Shown: in pieces, positions 1 through 11,464 of the stretch
How the letters are laid out: every line of letters begins with the position of its first letter
Numbering within the stretch: position 1 is the stretch's first letter
DNA from: Dacryopinax spathularia
Taxonomy: Eukaryota > Basidiomycota > Dacrymycetes > Dacrymycetales > Dacrymycetaceae
Assembly: GCA_037974965.1 (NCBI GenBank)
Contig: JBBPFI010000002.1
Span: forward strand, 2,418,001 to 2,482,000
Reading direction: 5' to 3'
Length of the DNA stretch: 64,000 nucleotides
Notes under the pieces: model-generated
The model's database searches: none
What the model saw: only the letters and a program-made list of their open reading frames with translations
Told to the model about the DNA's origin: nothing
Program-made: the position numbers and the translations under genes

Positions 1-1168
1 AGCTACCTCTTAAGTTGAATACGATTCAAAGTACGTGCGGTTACGTTTGGATGGCGATGTTATTTATGTTTTTGCAGATGTCATCGGCGTCATTATATCG
101 GTTGGATCTTCGTTCCAAGTCACGAAGAACAAAGCTCGTCGTGTTCTGTCCGGACCCAGCACATTCACGCCAGTGTCCCAAATGGATGAAGTCCAAGTGA
201 AGAAGGCGTTGTTGGAATTGCAAATCGTCGACCAAACCAAGTGTGGTTGCAGGGTTGCGTTCTGGGACAAGGTCGCGACGGATTTCGATCAGTCGGTCGG
301 GTCGGTTATCGTGTTGCGGAACATCAAGATCTGCGATTTCGGCGGGATCAGCCTCAACACGCAACCGGACACGAGCATTTCGTATGACGAGGACATTCCG
401 GAAGTGAACGTTTTGCGTGCCTGGTACGTTTGCTGTTCGTTTTAATGCAAGGGTTTCGAGCTGATTACCCTGTAGGTTCGAAGAGCATGGACGTGACACA
501 ACGTTCCAAATGCTGTCCGGAGCGCATTTCAGAGCTTCTTCAGCGACTCAATTGACCAACACCGTTTTGAAAGCTGGTCCGATGACGCTGTCGGACGCAG
601 CGCAACTCATGCCCGCAGACGCGTCGGGTCACTTGTTCGAAACGGTTGTGACATTGAAAGACCTGGACAAGGAATCGTTGGCGTATAATGGCTGTCCCGA
701 GGCGGGATGTAACGGAGGGGTGAGCCGTAATCAAACGGACCCAAACGCTGCCCAATGTTCGACTTGTCGCAAGGTGTTTACGGACTTCCAACACCGGTGC
801 GTGACTGACATTGTCTCGTGGTTGTATGATATTTACGCTGTCGAAGGTATTGCTTGAAAGTGTTATTGACCGACGGCACGAAGGAACTGTGGTGTACCAT
901 ATTCGATCCGGTTGCGGAACGTATGGTTGGCGTTTCGGTCAAGGTACTGGAAGGTTTTCGGTTCGTGGGCAGTACACGTTTTGAAGGCGCGTTGAAAGCT
1001 CTTAAACGCAAGTGGAAGATGACACTGTGTGCGAAACTGGTTCGTGATCGTCCATACGTGTGGAAACGTACCTGATTGTTTTTTTGTCAGGGGAGAGCCG
1101 GTAAAATGTACACCGTGGTCAAAGCCGAACCTGTGCCGGAAACGGCGACACCAAGTGAAGAGGACTAG
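1..1168 (+). CDS. RPA1-like (RPA70) ssDNA-binding protein A, 5' partial
   Basis: Large-subunit-type replication protein A, which binds single-stranded DNA through OB folds. The gene runs off the left edge. Visible exons are about 81-423, 476-796, 847-1039 and 1091-1168; joins at 424-475, 797-846 and 1040-1090 keep frame. The first exon carries OB fold B, ending in the family signature 'ICDFGGISLNTQPD' and 'DIPEVNVLRAW'. The next carries the zinc ribbon of fold C (C-x4-C then C-x2-C: 'CPEAGC', 'CSTC') followed by 'DFQHR'. The third gives 'LWCTIFDPVAERMVG', equivalent to the end of fold C in human RPA1. The exact start of the first visible exon is uncertain: a splice acceptor ends near base 80, but the reading frame is also open from base 35. 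It converges on a second RPA1-like gene 274 bases away. The sequence is divergent, so this is probably an accessory paralogue and not the housekeeping subunit; that is inference. Confidence 0.82.
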
Positions 1169-1441
1169 GAGTGACAGGGGATACGATTCCGAAGAGTGTG
1201 CCGTGAAATGGACTGACCGCTTGACATTAACGATTATGGACACCTGTATGCATACATACCGCACCGCCCAAACAATGACGATACATCTTCCTTTGCCAAT
1301 ACGTGCTGATGATTGAATACGCGGACGTGGCCGCTTAACGCGAGACGCATACGAATCGAAGTCGTAAATTGAACACATTCATCGAACAACCGATCATACT
1401 ATTTCAATGGACGTGGACGATACAGGAAGCGTTTCATAATG

Positions 1442-3185
1442 TTACACGCGATAGATGCGAATCACCGAGCAGACGCGTAAGTGTGCCTACGTAACTACGT
1501 CACGAAAACCGTTTTGAGGGACGTGAAGGGAAACGTACCTGTACGTGCACGCGAAAGGATACACGGTAAGTGTGATGCAGTAGGCTTTGGAGTAAGTTGA
1601 CGTAAGCCGCGTTGTTCGTGCGGCGAAGATTGTCCATGTCCATAGGTGTTTCATCCCCGAATAGGGAGCGACCGGCTTCGTCATATATGCGAAAGCGAAC
1701 GGTTTGAGGAACGTGTTGGAAACGAGCCGTGATATTGAACCTGCAGCGATCAGTTCGGAACGTGAAATGTAACGTGAATGCTCACCGGCGAGTATGGAAG
1801 TCGTAGTCGTGATTGCAACGTCTGCAATACCATTTGCCGTTGACTGTGTGGTTGACGAGCGTACGGCAGTGGTCGACAGGGCATCCAGCGTACGTTATGT
1901 TGCCTTGGACGATGTCGACCAAGACGGCGTCGAACTTAGCAACGCGCCAATTCGCGAGGTTGACGATCTGTTGCGGAGACGTCCATTCTATGAAACGGTC
2001 CGGATCGTATACCGGTGAACGATACGGTATGATAACGTCGTCGTATAACTATCGCAGTGAGTCGACCATCGCACGTGGTAGACAACGCTTACCAAAGTGA
2101 ACCGAGTGTGATCGTACATGCGAACCTGCAAGTCACGACCGGCCGCGAATACGGGCAGAACAGTATCCACTCGTATTCCAGTGATACGATATATCTGTAC
2201 CATAAGTTACGTTACGTGATTTTCAACGTGAATGGGACGTACGCAGTTGAGCGGCATGATACGGAGCTGTCTACGAATTTCGCGATCCCATGTCACACCA
2301 CTGATGGTACCCTTCATGTCCTGTTAGCTGGGTACATGGACCAAACTGGTGCGTACCGTATCGTCTAACCATACGCACGCGGTATGAGCAGTGTACGCGT
2401 TCCTATCCGTCAAACGTGCCACGAACGTGACGCTATCGTTCGTCAGCCGTGAGACGTAAACGTTGGACGAGTTCAGGCATACCTTGTCATCCCGCGCACC
2501 ATATCTGCGATCCGTACAGATACGAAAACGTTCGCATTGAAACCGAGGAAAGCGTTGTTGGCCACGGCCGGAACGTACGTGACCACGTTGGGCTGTACCG
2601 ATGCCTGCAACGGTTGTTGAATGGGAACGGCTGGAGCGGGAAGAGGCCCGGCCGGAACGTGGTGCGCAGGCACGTTCAGGACGTTAGCAGGGGCGGCCTG
2701 CTGTTGCACACGGGGGTCGAGAAGCACGGGACTGCCGATGCGAAAAGGATGGCTACGTGCATGGAATTCGGCGTCGATTAATATGACCACTCTAAACGAA
2801 AGTCAGCGAAAGCGGACCGTGAACGAACTGGTCACGTACCTATAGTTGTACCTCAATTGCAGCTCCGTACGATGGACGCGTAGCAAATCGAATAGTTGCC
2901 ATTCTTCAGTGGCAACATGTTGACTGAGGTCGACGGTCAGGATAGTCCGTACGGTGTGCGTGCCGTCGCTGAGCGTCAACCTGTTTCCGGACGTTAGTGC
3001 CCGTGATCGTTTGCTCGGTAACGTTAGCAGACGTACCTGTACAACGGCGCTTCGTATTGATTTGCAGTGACATTGGCGGAGTCAATGGCAAGTATCTGAA
3101 CGACGGCGTTTGCATTTTGTGTGCTGCTGTCGTACAACAAATGGGCCGTTCCAATATCGCAAGGGTTGTTGGGCATGTCAGCCAT
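1442..3185 (-). CDS. RPA1-like (RPA70) ssDNA-binding protein B, nine exons, no OB fold B
   Basis: Second replication protein A large-subunit relative. Exons (minus strand, descending): 3037-3185, 2840-2980, 2483-2791, 2357-2432, 2243-2320, 2093-2194, 1786-2048, 1539-1740, 1442-1486. They sum to 1365 nt (454 residues) with every phase matching. Residues about 1-110 match the RPA70N domain ('LTLSDGTHTVRTIL', 'VVILIDAEF'). A Pro/Ala/Gln-rich linker follows, then OB fold A ('ACVWLDDT', 'IYRITGIRVDTVLP'), then directly the fold-C zinc ribbon ('CPVDHCRTL', 'WYCRRC') and 'VRFRIYDEAGRSLFG'. The central fold B of ordinary RPA1 (about 120 residues) is not found between A and C. Introns are 36-56 nt. 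I chose the first Met before 'ADMPNNPCDIG'; an upstream exon is possible. Sited in the Helitron-bearing island; role in transposition is only inferred. Confidence 0.85.
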
Positions 3186-3412
3186 GACGGTCTCGGGAAA
3201 GGGGTCGATCGACGCCTCCTAAACGATTGCAAACGAACCTGAACGTTTTTTTGCTTCCGTATTACTTCCGCTTTACATCGTAATCGTCCACGTGGCGTAT
3301 GGTGGGACACATGAGGGCTATGTATGCTATCATGTTCAGTACGAGCTGAGGTCGACGTGATTCGTCATGCAAGTCGGTTGGGGTCAGAAATGGGTCGGTA
3401 AATCGTCGGATG

Positions 3413-4875
3413 TTACCTTGAATCGTTTCTAGTTGGCGGAACGCGCTCAGGACACGAACCCATACGTCCTGGAACGGTTGAACGTCTTCCGTATATGAAC
3501 GTTAATAAACGGTTGCTTACTAACGTTGAGCCTTGAGTCGGATCCAGACATAGCTTCGACACAGATGTAGTGGAATGACCGACCAACACGAGAAAGCGTA
3601 CCGCGAACTGGTCGTCATAGCCGTTGGCCGGATCGGGGGGTTCGAAACGTAAGCTGTGAAGGCTATGAAGGCGGTTGAACTGGTTCGCGACCGCACGCAG
3701 TGCATCGCGTTGCCAGACGTTATAAGATGCCATTCCCCATCTGAGGTGCCGTAACGTGTTGCGCTCGGTCAGGGAGGACAACAACGTGAGATCTGCGCCG
3801 GAGACGTGACAGTATCGCAAATGTCGAAATGCAGTAGTGTGAAGTCGTTTGCCGTACGGCAAATGACCCCGTTCCAATTGAAGATACCGGATTTCATGGC
3901 GTGTACCGAACATACAAAACGTATCCCAGTCGCCGGCGAGGATGGAAATGCCTATGAGAGCGAGCGAATGCAGTTGCGGCCAAGACGAGGTCCATATACG
4001 AGAGAAGTCGTTGTAGATGGACACTACTTTGTGCACGTCCATGCGTAGATGTTGCAAGCGCGAACATCGTTCCTTTAACAATCGCTCCAGAGCCACGGCG
4101 ACGGGCCGAAACGCATAGAAGCCGGCGTGGCCTGTATCCTGATTAGCAGCGTAGAAGAAAACGCTTTCGTTATGGTTCGAACATGCCTTCGCCGATCCAA
4201 GAGAAACCGATTATGTCCACGAGCGCGTCGATCGGCTACAAACGCGGATCGTCAGGTGTTATGGACGAGTGAGTAACGTGTACGTACCGCGACGCAATCC
4301 TCCCACATTCTAAGTTCGGTGCGATCGTCGTGCAAGAAAGTGTCCGAGTACAGCTTGACATGCACGTATCGCAACGTACGGGTAACGTTCACGAAAAATT
4401 CCGTAAACCGAGCGAATTGCAAAACGGTTACATGGACGTGGATACGTTCCAGGGCGGTAAAATGCGATGAGCTCGACTTGATATCTTTCCAAGGAATGCC
4501 AAGTTCTCCACGAAACCGACCGAAACGTTTTTGCAACGACAAAGGATGGATATGGACATGGGCGGTGGGTGGTCGTGGATGTTCGAACAAACCACTCGTG
4601 ACCCATAGCCTGTGACAGGCTGCACCGGCGCCCGGAACCGATCCGAAACGTTGCCAAGCCAAGCAATCTTGCAGCGATAACACTACTCGACGAAATGGCA
4701 AATGCCATTCCGCGATGTGTTTGTAGAACGAAGAGGATGATAACGCGAGCGCAAGCAAATCAACCGGGGCCGAAATAAAGCCAAACACAAGATGCCACAC
4801 CTCTACCAGTAAAGAGTTCAGCGACATGCCGACTGCGCGAGGAAACGGATAGGAGGACGTACCGAAACGGAACAT
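3413..4875 (-). CDS. F-box-type protein, two exons
   Basis: Exons 4288-4875 and 3413-4186 joined across a 101-nt intron (donor GTACGT, phase 0) give 453 residues. Residues about 17-60 look like an F-box ('LLVEVWHLVFGFISAPVDLLALALSSSSF'-type pattern, hydrophobic with W and L spacing), and the rest is a Leu/His/Arg-rich region with repeated 'LHSLAL', 'LRHLRW', 'LHSLRF' segments typical of degenerate leucine-rich repeats in basidiomycete F-box proteins. Such proteins normally bind Skp1 in an SCF ubiquitin ligase and select substrates; here the partner is unknown. It is not obviously a close paralogue of the two other F-box genes in the island. Function beyond the fold class cannot be stated. Confidence 0.65.
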
Positions 4876-5002
4876 GGACGGTTTTATACGGCTTCATGAC
4901 CAATTGAGTTGGGGGAGCGAGCTGTAGGCGGACCGGTGGACAGGGGACTTGGTTAGCATGGACACTGAATTCGTACCACCCGGAAAAACGATGTAATTAG
5001 CC

Positions 5003-5734
5003 ATGGTACGTTTCGAGACTAATGGGGAAACACGCGCGCGGAAGGTACCAGTCATGCGGACATGCGAGCAAATTGATTCGAGACGTTGCGGTGCCACGGA
5101 TGCATTCGCGGTCTGCTTCCGTAACGTTTATTATGGAGAGGACGCGTCGCGCCGCGTCGTTCGTTTGTAACGACAACGAAGGACGGTATTCGTCGTTGTA
5201 TTCGACAAGGATCATTACACTCATCGTCACCAATTTGCTTCTACGATTGTCATGGCCATGTACACGCAGTTCGCCTATCCCGACTTGGTTGGCGCCATGT
5301 CAGGAAAAGGTACGTGGGTGACGATTCGCAAATGTATGCGCTAACTGAAACGGGGTTCGTTTTGATTCCACAGACTATACGGAAGATGCCATGCACCGTG
5401 TGTTGTTATACGCTTCCGCTATCGACTGGATGACCGGTTCAACCCGCAACGAGGTAGCGATCCAACCAGTCCATCCGGTGTTATCTCGTGCGTTATCGAC
5501 TGTTTGGTACCGTGCAACCTAAACGTCTAAACAGGCCAAGCGCCGAACGAGGCCGGAACCGTGGTCAGTTTGCATGCCGGGAAAGACGATCCGATGGAGG
5601 ACTTGATGTTCTGGGACGACTACTTCGAGTCGACGAATCGCCAGGTGGGCCAGTTGGAGAACATGTCCTTTCACAGGGAGCATGTGGAGATGTTGGTGGC
5701 GGCGTTCCTGTTGCATGAACTGCCCCGTGTCTGA
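5003..5734 (+). CDS. Orphan spliced gene (5' end uncertain)
   Basis: Not recognised. Coding is supported by consecutive in-frame segments linked by plausible introns: a segment ending at 5309 ('MAMYTQFAYPDLVGAMSGK'), an intron 5310-5373, a segment 5374-5511 ('RVLLYASAIDWMTGSTRNE'), a very short apparent intron (about 23-29 nt) and a last exon to the stop at 5732-5734 ('MFWDDYFESTNRQVGQLENM'). Amino-acid usage is protein-like (aromatic, acidic, few biased runs). The start could be the ATG at 5003 or 5136, but I could not join either cleanly to the rest. The very short last intron is suspicious and may mean a small misread or a different splice choice. Confidence 0.45.
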
Positions 5735-5862
5735 AATGTTACGTTCCGAATTGTACGTTGTATGTAGATCATGTGGTGTATAAACGTCCCGGACACATAT
5801 CACAATCGCACATGATCGTTATTCCCATCCGGACTGGTCATGGACGAGGACATGTCACTGTG

Positions 5863-7263
5863 TTACACTGCGAGATCGGAATCGCTATCGCCTTGTACGG
5901 TATGGTCTTCGCCTCGTTCCACGTATTCCGTATCGTCTAAGAGACAAATGGACTTCAGACCGAAAGAAGCGCGCCATTTGGCGTCGGCAGGTGTAGCCGG
6001 TGAGCGCGCCGCATGTTTCCCGGACCTGCCCGGGCTCAAGTACGAATCCATAGTACGATCACGATACCGGCTCAAGTAGGCCTCCACAAGTACCAAATCT
6101 CCTCGCTTGAGGTTCTCCGGGGCGATTGTAGTCATCTTCGCTTTAGATTGTAGGAGAATCTTAGCATCGTATACGGCCGTGAACGGTTCGTTCTGGAATA
6201 CTCAGAACGTCGTCGAGGACGTATGAACGGTACACACCACTTCGGCGGCTGCGCCCGCGACACGACGGTTCATCCACTTGCTAACGCGAATCGTGTTGTA
6301 CCCGTCGACCGGAACATGAACTGTTACAAAACGTAACGGGGTGAGTTCATTAGGATACGTCATGGCAACGTACGTGTGTTGGCGGTGTGCGTTCGAAGAA
6401 GAGATTTGCACGCAGACAAGTGGGCATTGTCCAGCAGTGTGACGGTGATACTCGCTTGACGTTCGGGTTCGCCATCGGATCGGAAGAGGTATGCACCGGC
6501 CAAGCGTCCAACCAACCATATCGTGACAGGGACGCGTTTTCGCGGATCGCAAAAATATTCGTGCGAGTCGCCGTCGAAGCGGAGCGACCAGAAACCATTT
6601 TGCGGGAATTTCGTCGGACAGTAGGTGGCGTTTTTTGCGTCGAACCAGTTCAACATTGTGTTCAACCGCCTGCGAAGGTAGACACGTCAACGGCTGGTTT
6701 CGGTTACGACCTGTTGAACGAACCTGTTCAGAGCTGGTTCCACACCCCAGTCTCGATTCATATTCGTGTCGTCCAACTGTTATGTTCGTCAGGTCGAACA
6801 TGAGCATGTACAGCAACGCGTGTATACACACATAAGGGCCCAGGGAGTCTGACCGATTGGAACGGCTAACGTTTTCCGACCTGCCACGCAGTTAATTACG
6901 CTTGATCACGATACCCGTTAAGAGTATTCACTCCACCATAGCGTCGTTACCAACGAGATTCGTGAACGGATCCGACGGAACGGCACTATGGCATCGAATT
7001 ACTATGACGAACAAACAAGACATGAATTCCGTGACGCACCGACTCGTCGTGACAGGGACGGGGGAGGTTACCAAACCCGTTTCCCCGATTTCTTGTTCGA
7101 CTTCGACCTGGTCCAGATCCGTATCGTCTTGCGGCATCTTTGCAGTGGACCTGTACAAGATAAGCCCACTACAACGAAAACAGCAGGGTACTGACCGTGT
7201 ACGTTTGGCCTCGGGCACGGAAGGTGGCCCTGGCGTTGTGGGAGCGTAACGTTTCGTACCCAT
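5863..7263 (-). CDS. Orphan spliced gene with C-terminal GD-x-V-x-VE element (A)
   Basis: Not recognised. Proposed exons (descending): 7196-7263, about 7072-7150, 6724-6776, 6374-6669, 6238-6320, 5863-6192; the sum is a multiple of three (about 302 residues), but a further small exon in the 6777-7071 gap is possible. The N-terminus is basic and Pro-rich ('MGTKRYAPTTPGPPSVPEAK'), followed by an acidic stretch. The middle is beta-rich in appearance ('RVPVTIWLVGRLAGAYLF', 'ASITVTLLDNAHL'). The C-terminal part reads 'ENLKRGDLVLVEAYLSRYR', then 'WRASFGLKSICLLDD'. The same kind of element ends the divergently transcribed gene at 7678-8705. The alternating hydrophobic strands would suit an OB-like fold, but that is a guess. 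It is divergent from that gene across 414 bases. Confidence 0.55.
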
Positions 7264-7677
7264 ATTGAGTGGCAGCGCGGGTAGTCGCAATAGTTCGGGT
7301 CGTTTTGCAAGAACGAATCGGAAGTACTTGGATATAAGTACGATCGCGTAGGTTTGCTCTACGGAACGTCAACCGTTCTGGGCCGAATCCGCTGACCAGG
7401 CCCAGTTTCGCAATGTATTCAACGGATAATCTCTGAGGGAGCGGAACGAAATTCAACGTAATAAGTCCATAGGGTTTCGTGACGAACGTACCATTATTCT
7501 GAGACAGGGTGGACATCTCAGCCGTGGAACCGCTTTCCCGGACCGACCGGTTCGGAAGAGAACGATTTCGGTACGTTCCCCAACGAAGGAACGTATAATT
7601 GACAAGGTCCAACGAACCATCCATTCGTAGCCGACTGGTCGGAGACAGTCGAAAGCGTTCGATAACGACCCCGGAAC
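7264..7677. promoter_or_regulatory. Bidirectional intergenic region between two orphan genes
   Basis: 414 bases separate the start codons of the two divergent orphan genes. Open frames here are short, disagree between strands and show no splice-supported continuity, so I read it as a shared promoter region. No specific element was identified. Confidence 0.4.
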
Positions 7678-8705
7678 ATGGCCTTTCTTCGCGGTACGTC
7701 TTGCGATGGACCGATTCGGGACAGGAGCTGATGCAAATCCATCTAAGACGGATCTCAACTGATTCGGGATGCGTGGGGAGTGTCGAACGTAACGTTGACG
7801 ATGGACGTCGAGGTCCAAGCCATCGATCCGGACGACACCGGGTGCGAATTCGGAATGGACGTCTTCCTACGAGGCCGGCAGCCGTCCAAACGATTTCGGA
7901 CATGGGACGTTATTTGGAGACCGGTGAAAGCCGAAGACGGTAACCGTATCGCACATTTTCGCGTGCACGGGTTTCTGGGCAAGTACCGGTTAAACAGGTT
8001 GGGTAACTGGAACGGGTAAATGCACGTACACGACAGAAACGCATTCTAACGTGTCACAGAGAAGAAAAGGACGCGTGCCGAGCGATGCAATTTGTTACCA
8101 TTGGACCTTTGAACGCGGAACCGGCTTGGACGTTGACGAGCAAGAAGATCGATTTACTGCGGCAGTACGTGCTAGGCTTAACCAGAACCCAACAGGAACG
8201 TGGCATTGCCCTCGCCGTTCCCGATCGAGTGGCTTTCTTTCGGCCGGTTTTCGTCAAGGTATGTGCACTAACAAGCCTGTTCAACGGAGCGATGAACAAA
8301 CGTGTGTAGAATCGAACCAACGCGCCGTGCGAATTGAAGGACCATGAAGACCCGGGCGGTAACGCGCGCCGTCTCCGACGTGAGTGGACTGCGGATACCG
8401 GCGCAGTTTTAGCGAGCAGGTCGACGTCGGGCACGGTACGACCATGTTCGTTTGCAGCGTTCAGAGAAGGCGATTTCGTCGACGTTGCCTTTACGATGGA
8501 AGTCGTACACCTACGCAACAAGACTGTGGTGAATTTGGTGTTGCAGCACGTTGTCCGCTTGGTATCGGCATCGCTATTTGTTGTGGTGCGCGAGCGAAAC
8601 GAACTGAAGCGGAGACGTATACTAACGTTCCCTCAGGAAAACGCGGACGGTAGCGAGACGGGCGTGACCGTGCCGATATTGGGACCAACGTTGCGGTTTG
8701 AATGA
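7678..8705 (+). CDS. Orphan spliced gene with C-terminal GD-x-V-x-V element (B)
   Basis: Not recognised. Exons 7678-7693, 7748-7982, 8060-8258 and 8310-8705 sum to 846 nt (281 residues), with all phases fitting. The first exon codes only MAFLR plus one base. The protein continues 'DGSQLIRDAWGVSNVTLTMD', then 'CEFGMDVFLRG', 'RTWDVIWRPVKAEDG' and a Lys/Leu-rich middle. Near the end stands 'FREGDFVDVAFTMEVVHLRN' followed by 'VVNLVLQHVVRL', matching in pattern the C-terminal element of the minus-strand neighbour ('LKRGDLVLVEAYLSRYR' ... 'FGLKSICLL'). A further intron in the last exon cannot be excluded, because the tail after 'VVRL' is Arg-rich and less protein-like. Confidence 0.6.
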
Positions 8706-8895
8706 AAAGTAAAACGTGAGGATACGTGTACTCCAATAGCGTGGGCGAAATAGTACCGTATGAGTGATACTGTTGTCCATGAAAAGTCACGACGCTTGGG
8801 TGGGGATCGCGTGGCGCGGCATAAATACGCGTGTCGCACCTGTACAGGCCGCGGGCGTCGCACTTCTGAATCATCTCCGCTTTCGCCTCACTTCC

Positions 8896-10517
8896 ATGCC
8901 GAGAAACACCACGCACCGTGTGTGGTTCGTACCAGAGATCGTCGAAAGCATAACGGAACGCGTATATTGCAGGAACGGCCCTGCCAATGTACTGAGTTTA
9001 GCCCTGACGAATCGCGAGATGTTCGTGATCAACATTAAACGGAACTGGGGGACGTTGTCGACGAGGAAGGTTACGTGTCTTGCCGTGGCAGTGTCAGACC
9101 ATGATACATGCACGGACGCGGGCATAAGCGTACGTTAGCGTCGTTGCCCACGGATTGCAGGTTAACGACGAAACAGACGAGGGTACGTACATATATGGCC
9201 GCGGTACGATCCGTTTCGTTACAGTATGAAACCTGCTACATACGTGGCCGTGCAGTCAGCGACAATGACATTGTCAACGCGTACGAAACTATTTTGTCCA
9301 AATTGCCGACACAGACACCGTTGCCAACACTGCGCAGGATCGTAATCGAAACGGGAGCCAAAAACGTCGTACGAATTGGAATTAAACTGATTCACGACGC
9401 GTTGACATATTGGTACCTCCACTTCGCGGGACCCGACGAGGAATGGACGATGACATGGGACGCGTTATTCACCGAGTGCGCGGAACGATTAGGCGTCGCC
9501 AGCAAATGTTTGACCGACGTCTCCCTTTTTCACCGAGGGTTAACCACGACGGCAACGTTTCACAACGCTTTGGCTCGGCTCATCCTCCAGACGCGTCGCT
9601 TACATCACGTTGGCTTGGACACGTCGGATTCCGTTCCGCAAGTCGTGTCGGCATTGTCGGGGCACAACACTTTGGTCTCGCTAAACATCAGGGGCCAAGC
9701 GGGACGGTGCACGATGGCCATAGTGGGGACGGGATATCCATTCCACTTCAACACAACATCGCTTGAAGACCTGTGGATTTATGCCGACCACGACGGCGCG
9801 ACCGCTGCGATACAAGAAGCGAATACGTCACTCGTAACGTTACATTTGTGTAGCGAAACCGATGCGGACACGTTCAATTTTAAGCCGCTTTCGGAAACGA
9901 TCGGTTCACGTCTCACACAGCTACGCTTCCTAACGTTGAAAGCGATGAACAACAGGACAGGAAACGAGATGTCGGAATTTCGCATGGAATCGTTAATCGC
10001 GTTAAGGGGTTGCACCAGATTGGAAAGTTTCTGTTTCAGACATGAACGACGAGTACGTTTTGTGTTGGACAACGACACACTACTGGACCTGGCCGGCGCC
10101 TGGAAATCACTCAAACGGTTGACGATCGAATGGAGAGAACAATGGCCGGTTCCCGCCCAGTGGGGTTTGGTCAACAAAAGCGGCTTGACGCTTTTAGGCC
10201 TGTCTCGTCTCGCAAACGAATGCGCACAATTAAACACCGTCAAGTTGACATGTATGGCCATCCTCGACAGGGAACCGTACCCCGTTCTTCGTCAACCCGA
10301 AACACGTTTCGTGGTCATTTTATCCAACGGCATCACGATTTCGAACATATACCATGCTGCCCGGTTAGTACGCGAGGGTTGGCGTGGTTTGCTCCTCAAC
10401 GTAGGCGGCTACGGGTCGGCACGAGTCGACGCCGTGTACAACGAGATCAAACGCATAGACGCGTGGGATGCATGGCGACGAGAAAACGAGATGTCGAACG
10501 GAGATCGAGTCGTATAA
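8896..10517 (+). CDS. F-box/LRR-like protein, paralogue of the gene at 17677-19233
   Basis: Exons 8896-9129 and 9177-10517 join across a 47-nt intron (GTACGT ... CAG) to give 524 residues. The join restores collinearity with the 518-residue intronless paralogue on the minus strand ('DTCTDAGISTRVRTYMAAVRSV' region against 'SETSPAQLERMRPYMKAVRTV'). The first 60 residues are F-box-like ('VPEIVESITERVY', 'VLSLALTNREMF'). The remainder has repeated short Leu-rich strands ('LTQLRFLTLKAM', 'LKRLTIEW', 'LTLLGLSRLANEC'). It would be expected to act as an SCF adaptor, but no substrate is suggested. It and its paralogue flank the Helitron gene, facing each other. Confidence 0.7.
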
Positions 10518-10892
10518 TCTAACCGGACCGGGAACTGTACGTTTCGGAACGTGCCCAGACGTCGAACATGTATGCGAGAGATCATTGGAACGTATGACGA
10601 TTCAATACGAAACGAGTTATTGCGTGATGCATGTCAAAGGACACACAGAGTACAGGACCAACAAGTGCGATGACATGCGCTAGGTACACAATGCGTTGAG
10701 ACAGAGGACGAGAAACGTAAGTGACATATCCAAGTCAAGGGTCAAGAAACGTGTCTAGCCCGGCGGACTTGCAGATACTGAGGTACGCGATAAGGAGTGG
10801 CACGCGACCGGGGATCAGTATCGATGTAACCAACTTTGACTCGCCCATTCACGTCGTGTATTCGCACTGGCACGACGTCGTACGGGGTAGCG
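10518..10892. other. No gene seen
   Basis: 375 bases between two converging genes. Only short, non-overlapping frames occur and none shows splice support or a recognisable motif. Confidence 0.4.
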
Positions 10893-11464
10893 TCAACATA
10901 CGTCGGGACACGGGAGCGGTCCATGGTCGTTGACTATATGCGCGTTAACGTCCACATCGCTCGTCGCCATGCGGTTACGTACTCGTGGCTTGGATCGTCT
11001 CACAGGCCCCGTGTGTGCCGTCTGTTCCCACTCAACATCTCCGTCTTCATAGAACACCACAGGGATGGGATCATCCAGTGAATGACCAAAGTTACGTGGC
11101 TGAACGAAATGTCAAACGGTGCCTGCACAGAAATAAAGGTACTTACACGCGTCGCATGTTCCCATTCCCGTCTCCGTCTCATTAGGTTGGTGGAGGTTAC
11201 CCACCTCGAATCTTTATACGCGGACAAGAACAATGTTTTCTTCGTAGGGTGCTGGAACGAGTCGGGCGCTGCGCACCATTCCGTTTTGGTTGCGTCCCAG
11301 TACCAGCATATATTCGGGTGTCCATGAACCGGAACATAGCATATAGTCGAATCGGTAATGTACATGGCAAGGTCGGAATCGATCGGAGGTGGTTTCCAAG
11401 AGGCGAGATCAACACCGTGCGGGGCCCGTATCACGTTGTACCATTCGAAACATCGAACGCGCAA
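10893..11464 (-). CDS. Orphan spliced gene, 5' exon(s) not found
   Basis: Not recognised. An exon 11147-11464 ('WYWDATKTEWCAAPDSFQHP', 'KTLFLSAYKDSRW') joins in phase across a 47-nt intron (donor GTAAGT, acceptor at 11100-11101) to 10893-11099, which reads 'NFGHSLDDPIPVVFYEDGD' and 'VEWEQTAHTGPV' and stops at 10893-10895. The upper end at 11464 coincides with a CAG acceptor, so at least one upstream exon is missing from this model. The composition (many Trp, Tyr, Pro, Asp) is protein-like. No known domain is apparent. Confidence 0.5.

Noticed and set aside
2057-2368. 103-codon plus-strand frame
   Set aside because: Lies opposite exons 5 and 6 of the minus-strand RPA1-like gene, whose phases and family match are much stronger.
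7169-7903. 244-codon minus-strand frame
   Set aside because: Overlaps the divergent promoter and first exons of the orphan pair; Arg/Ser-rich and incompatible with the splice-supported models.
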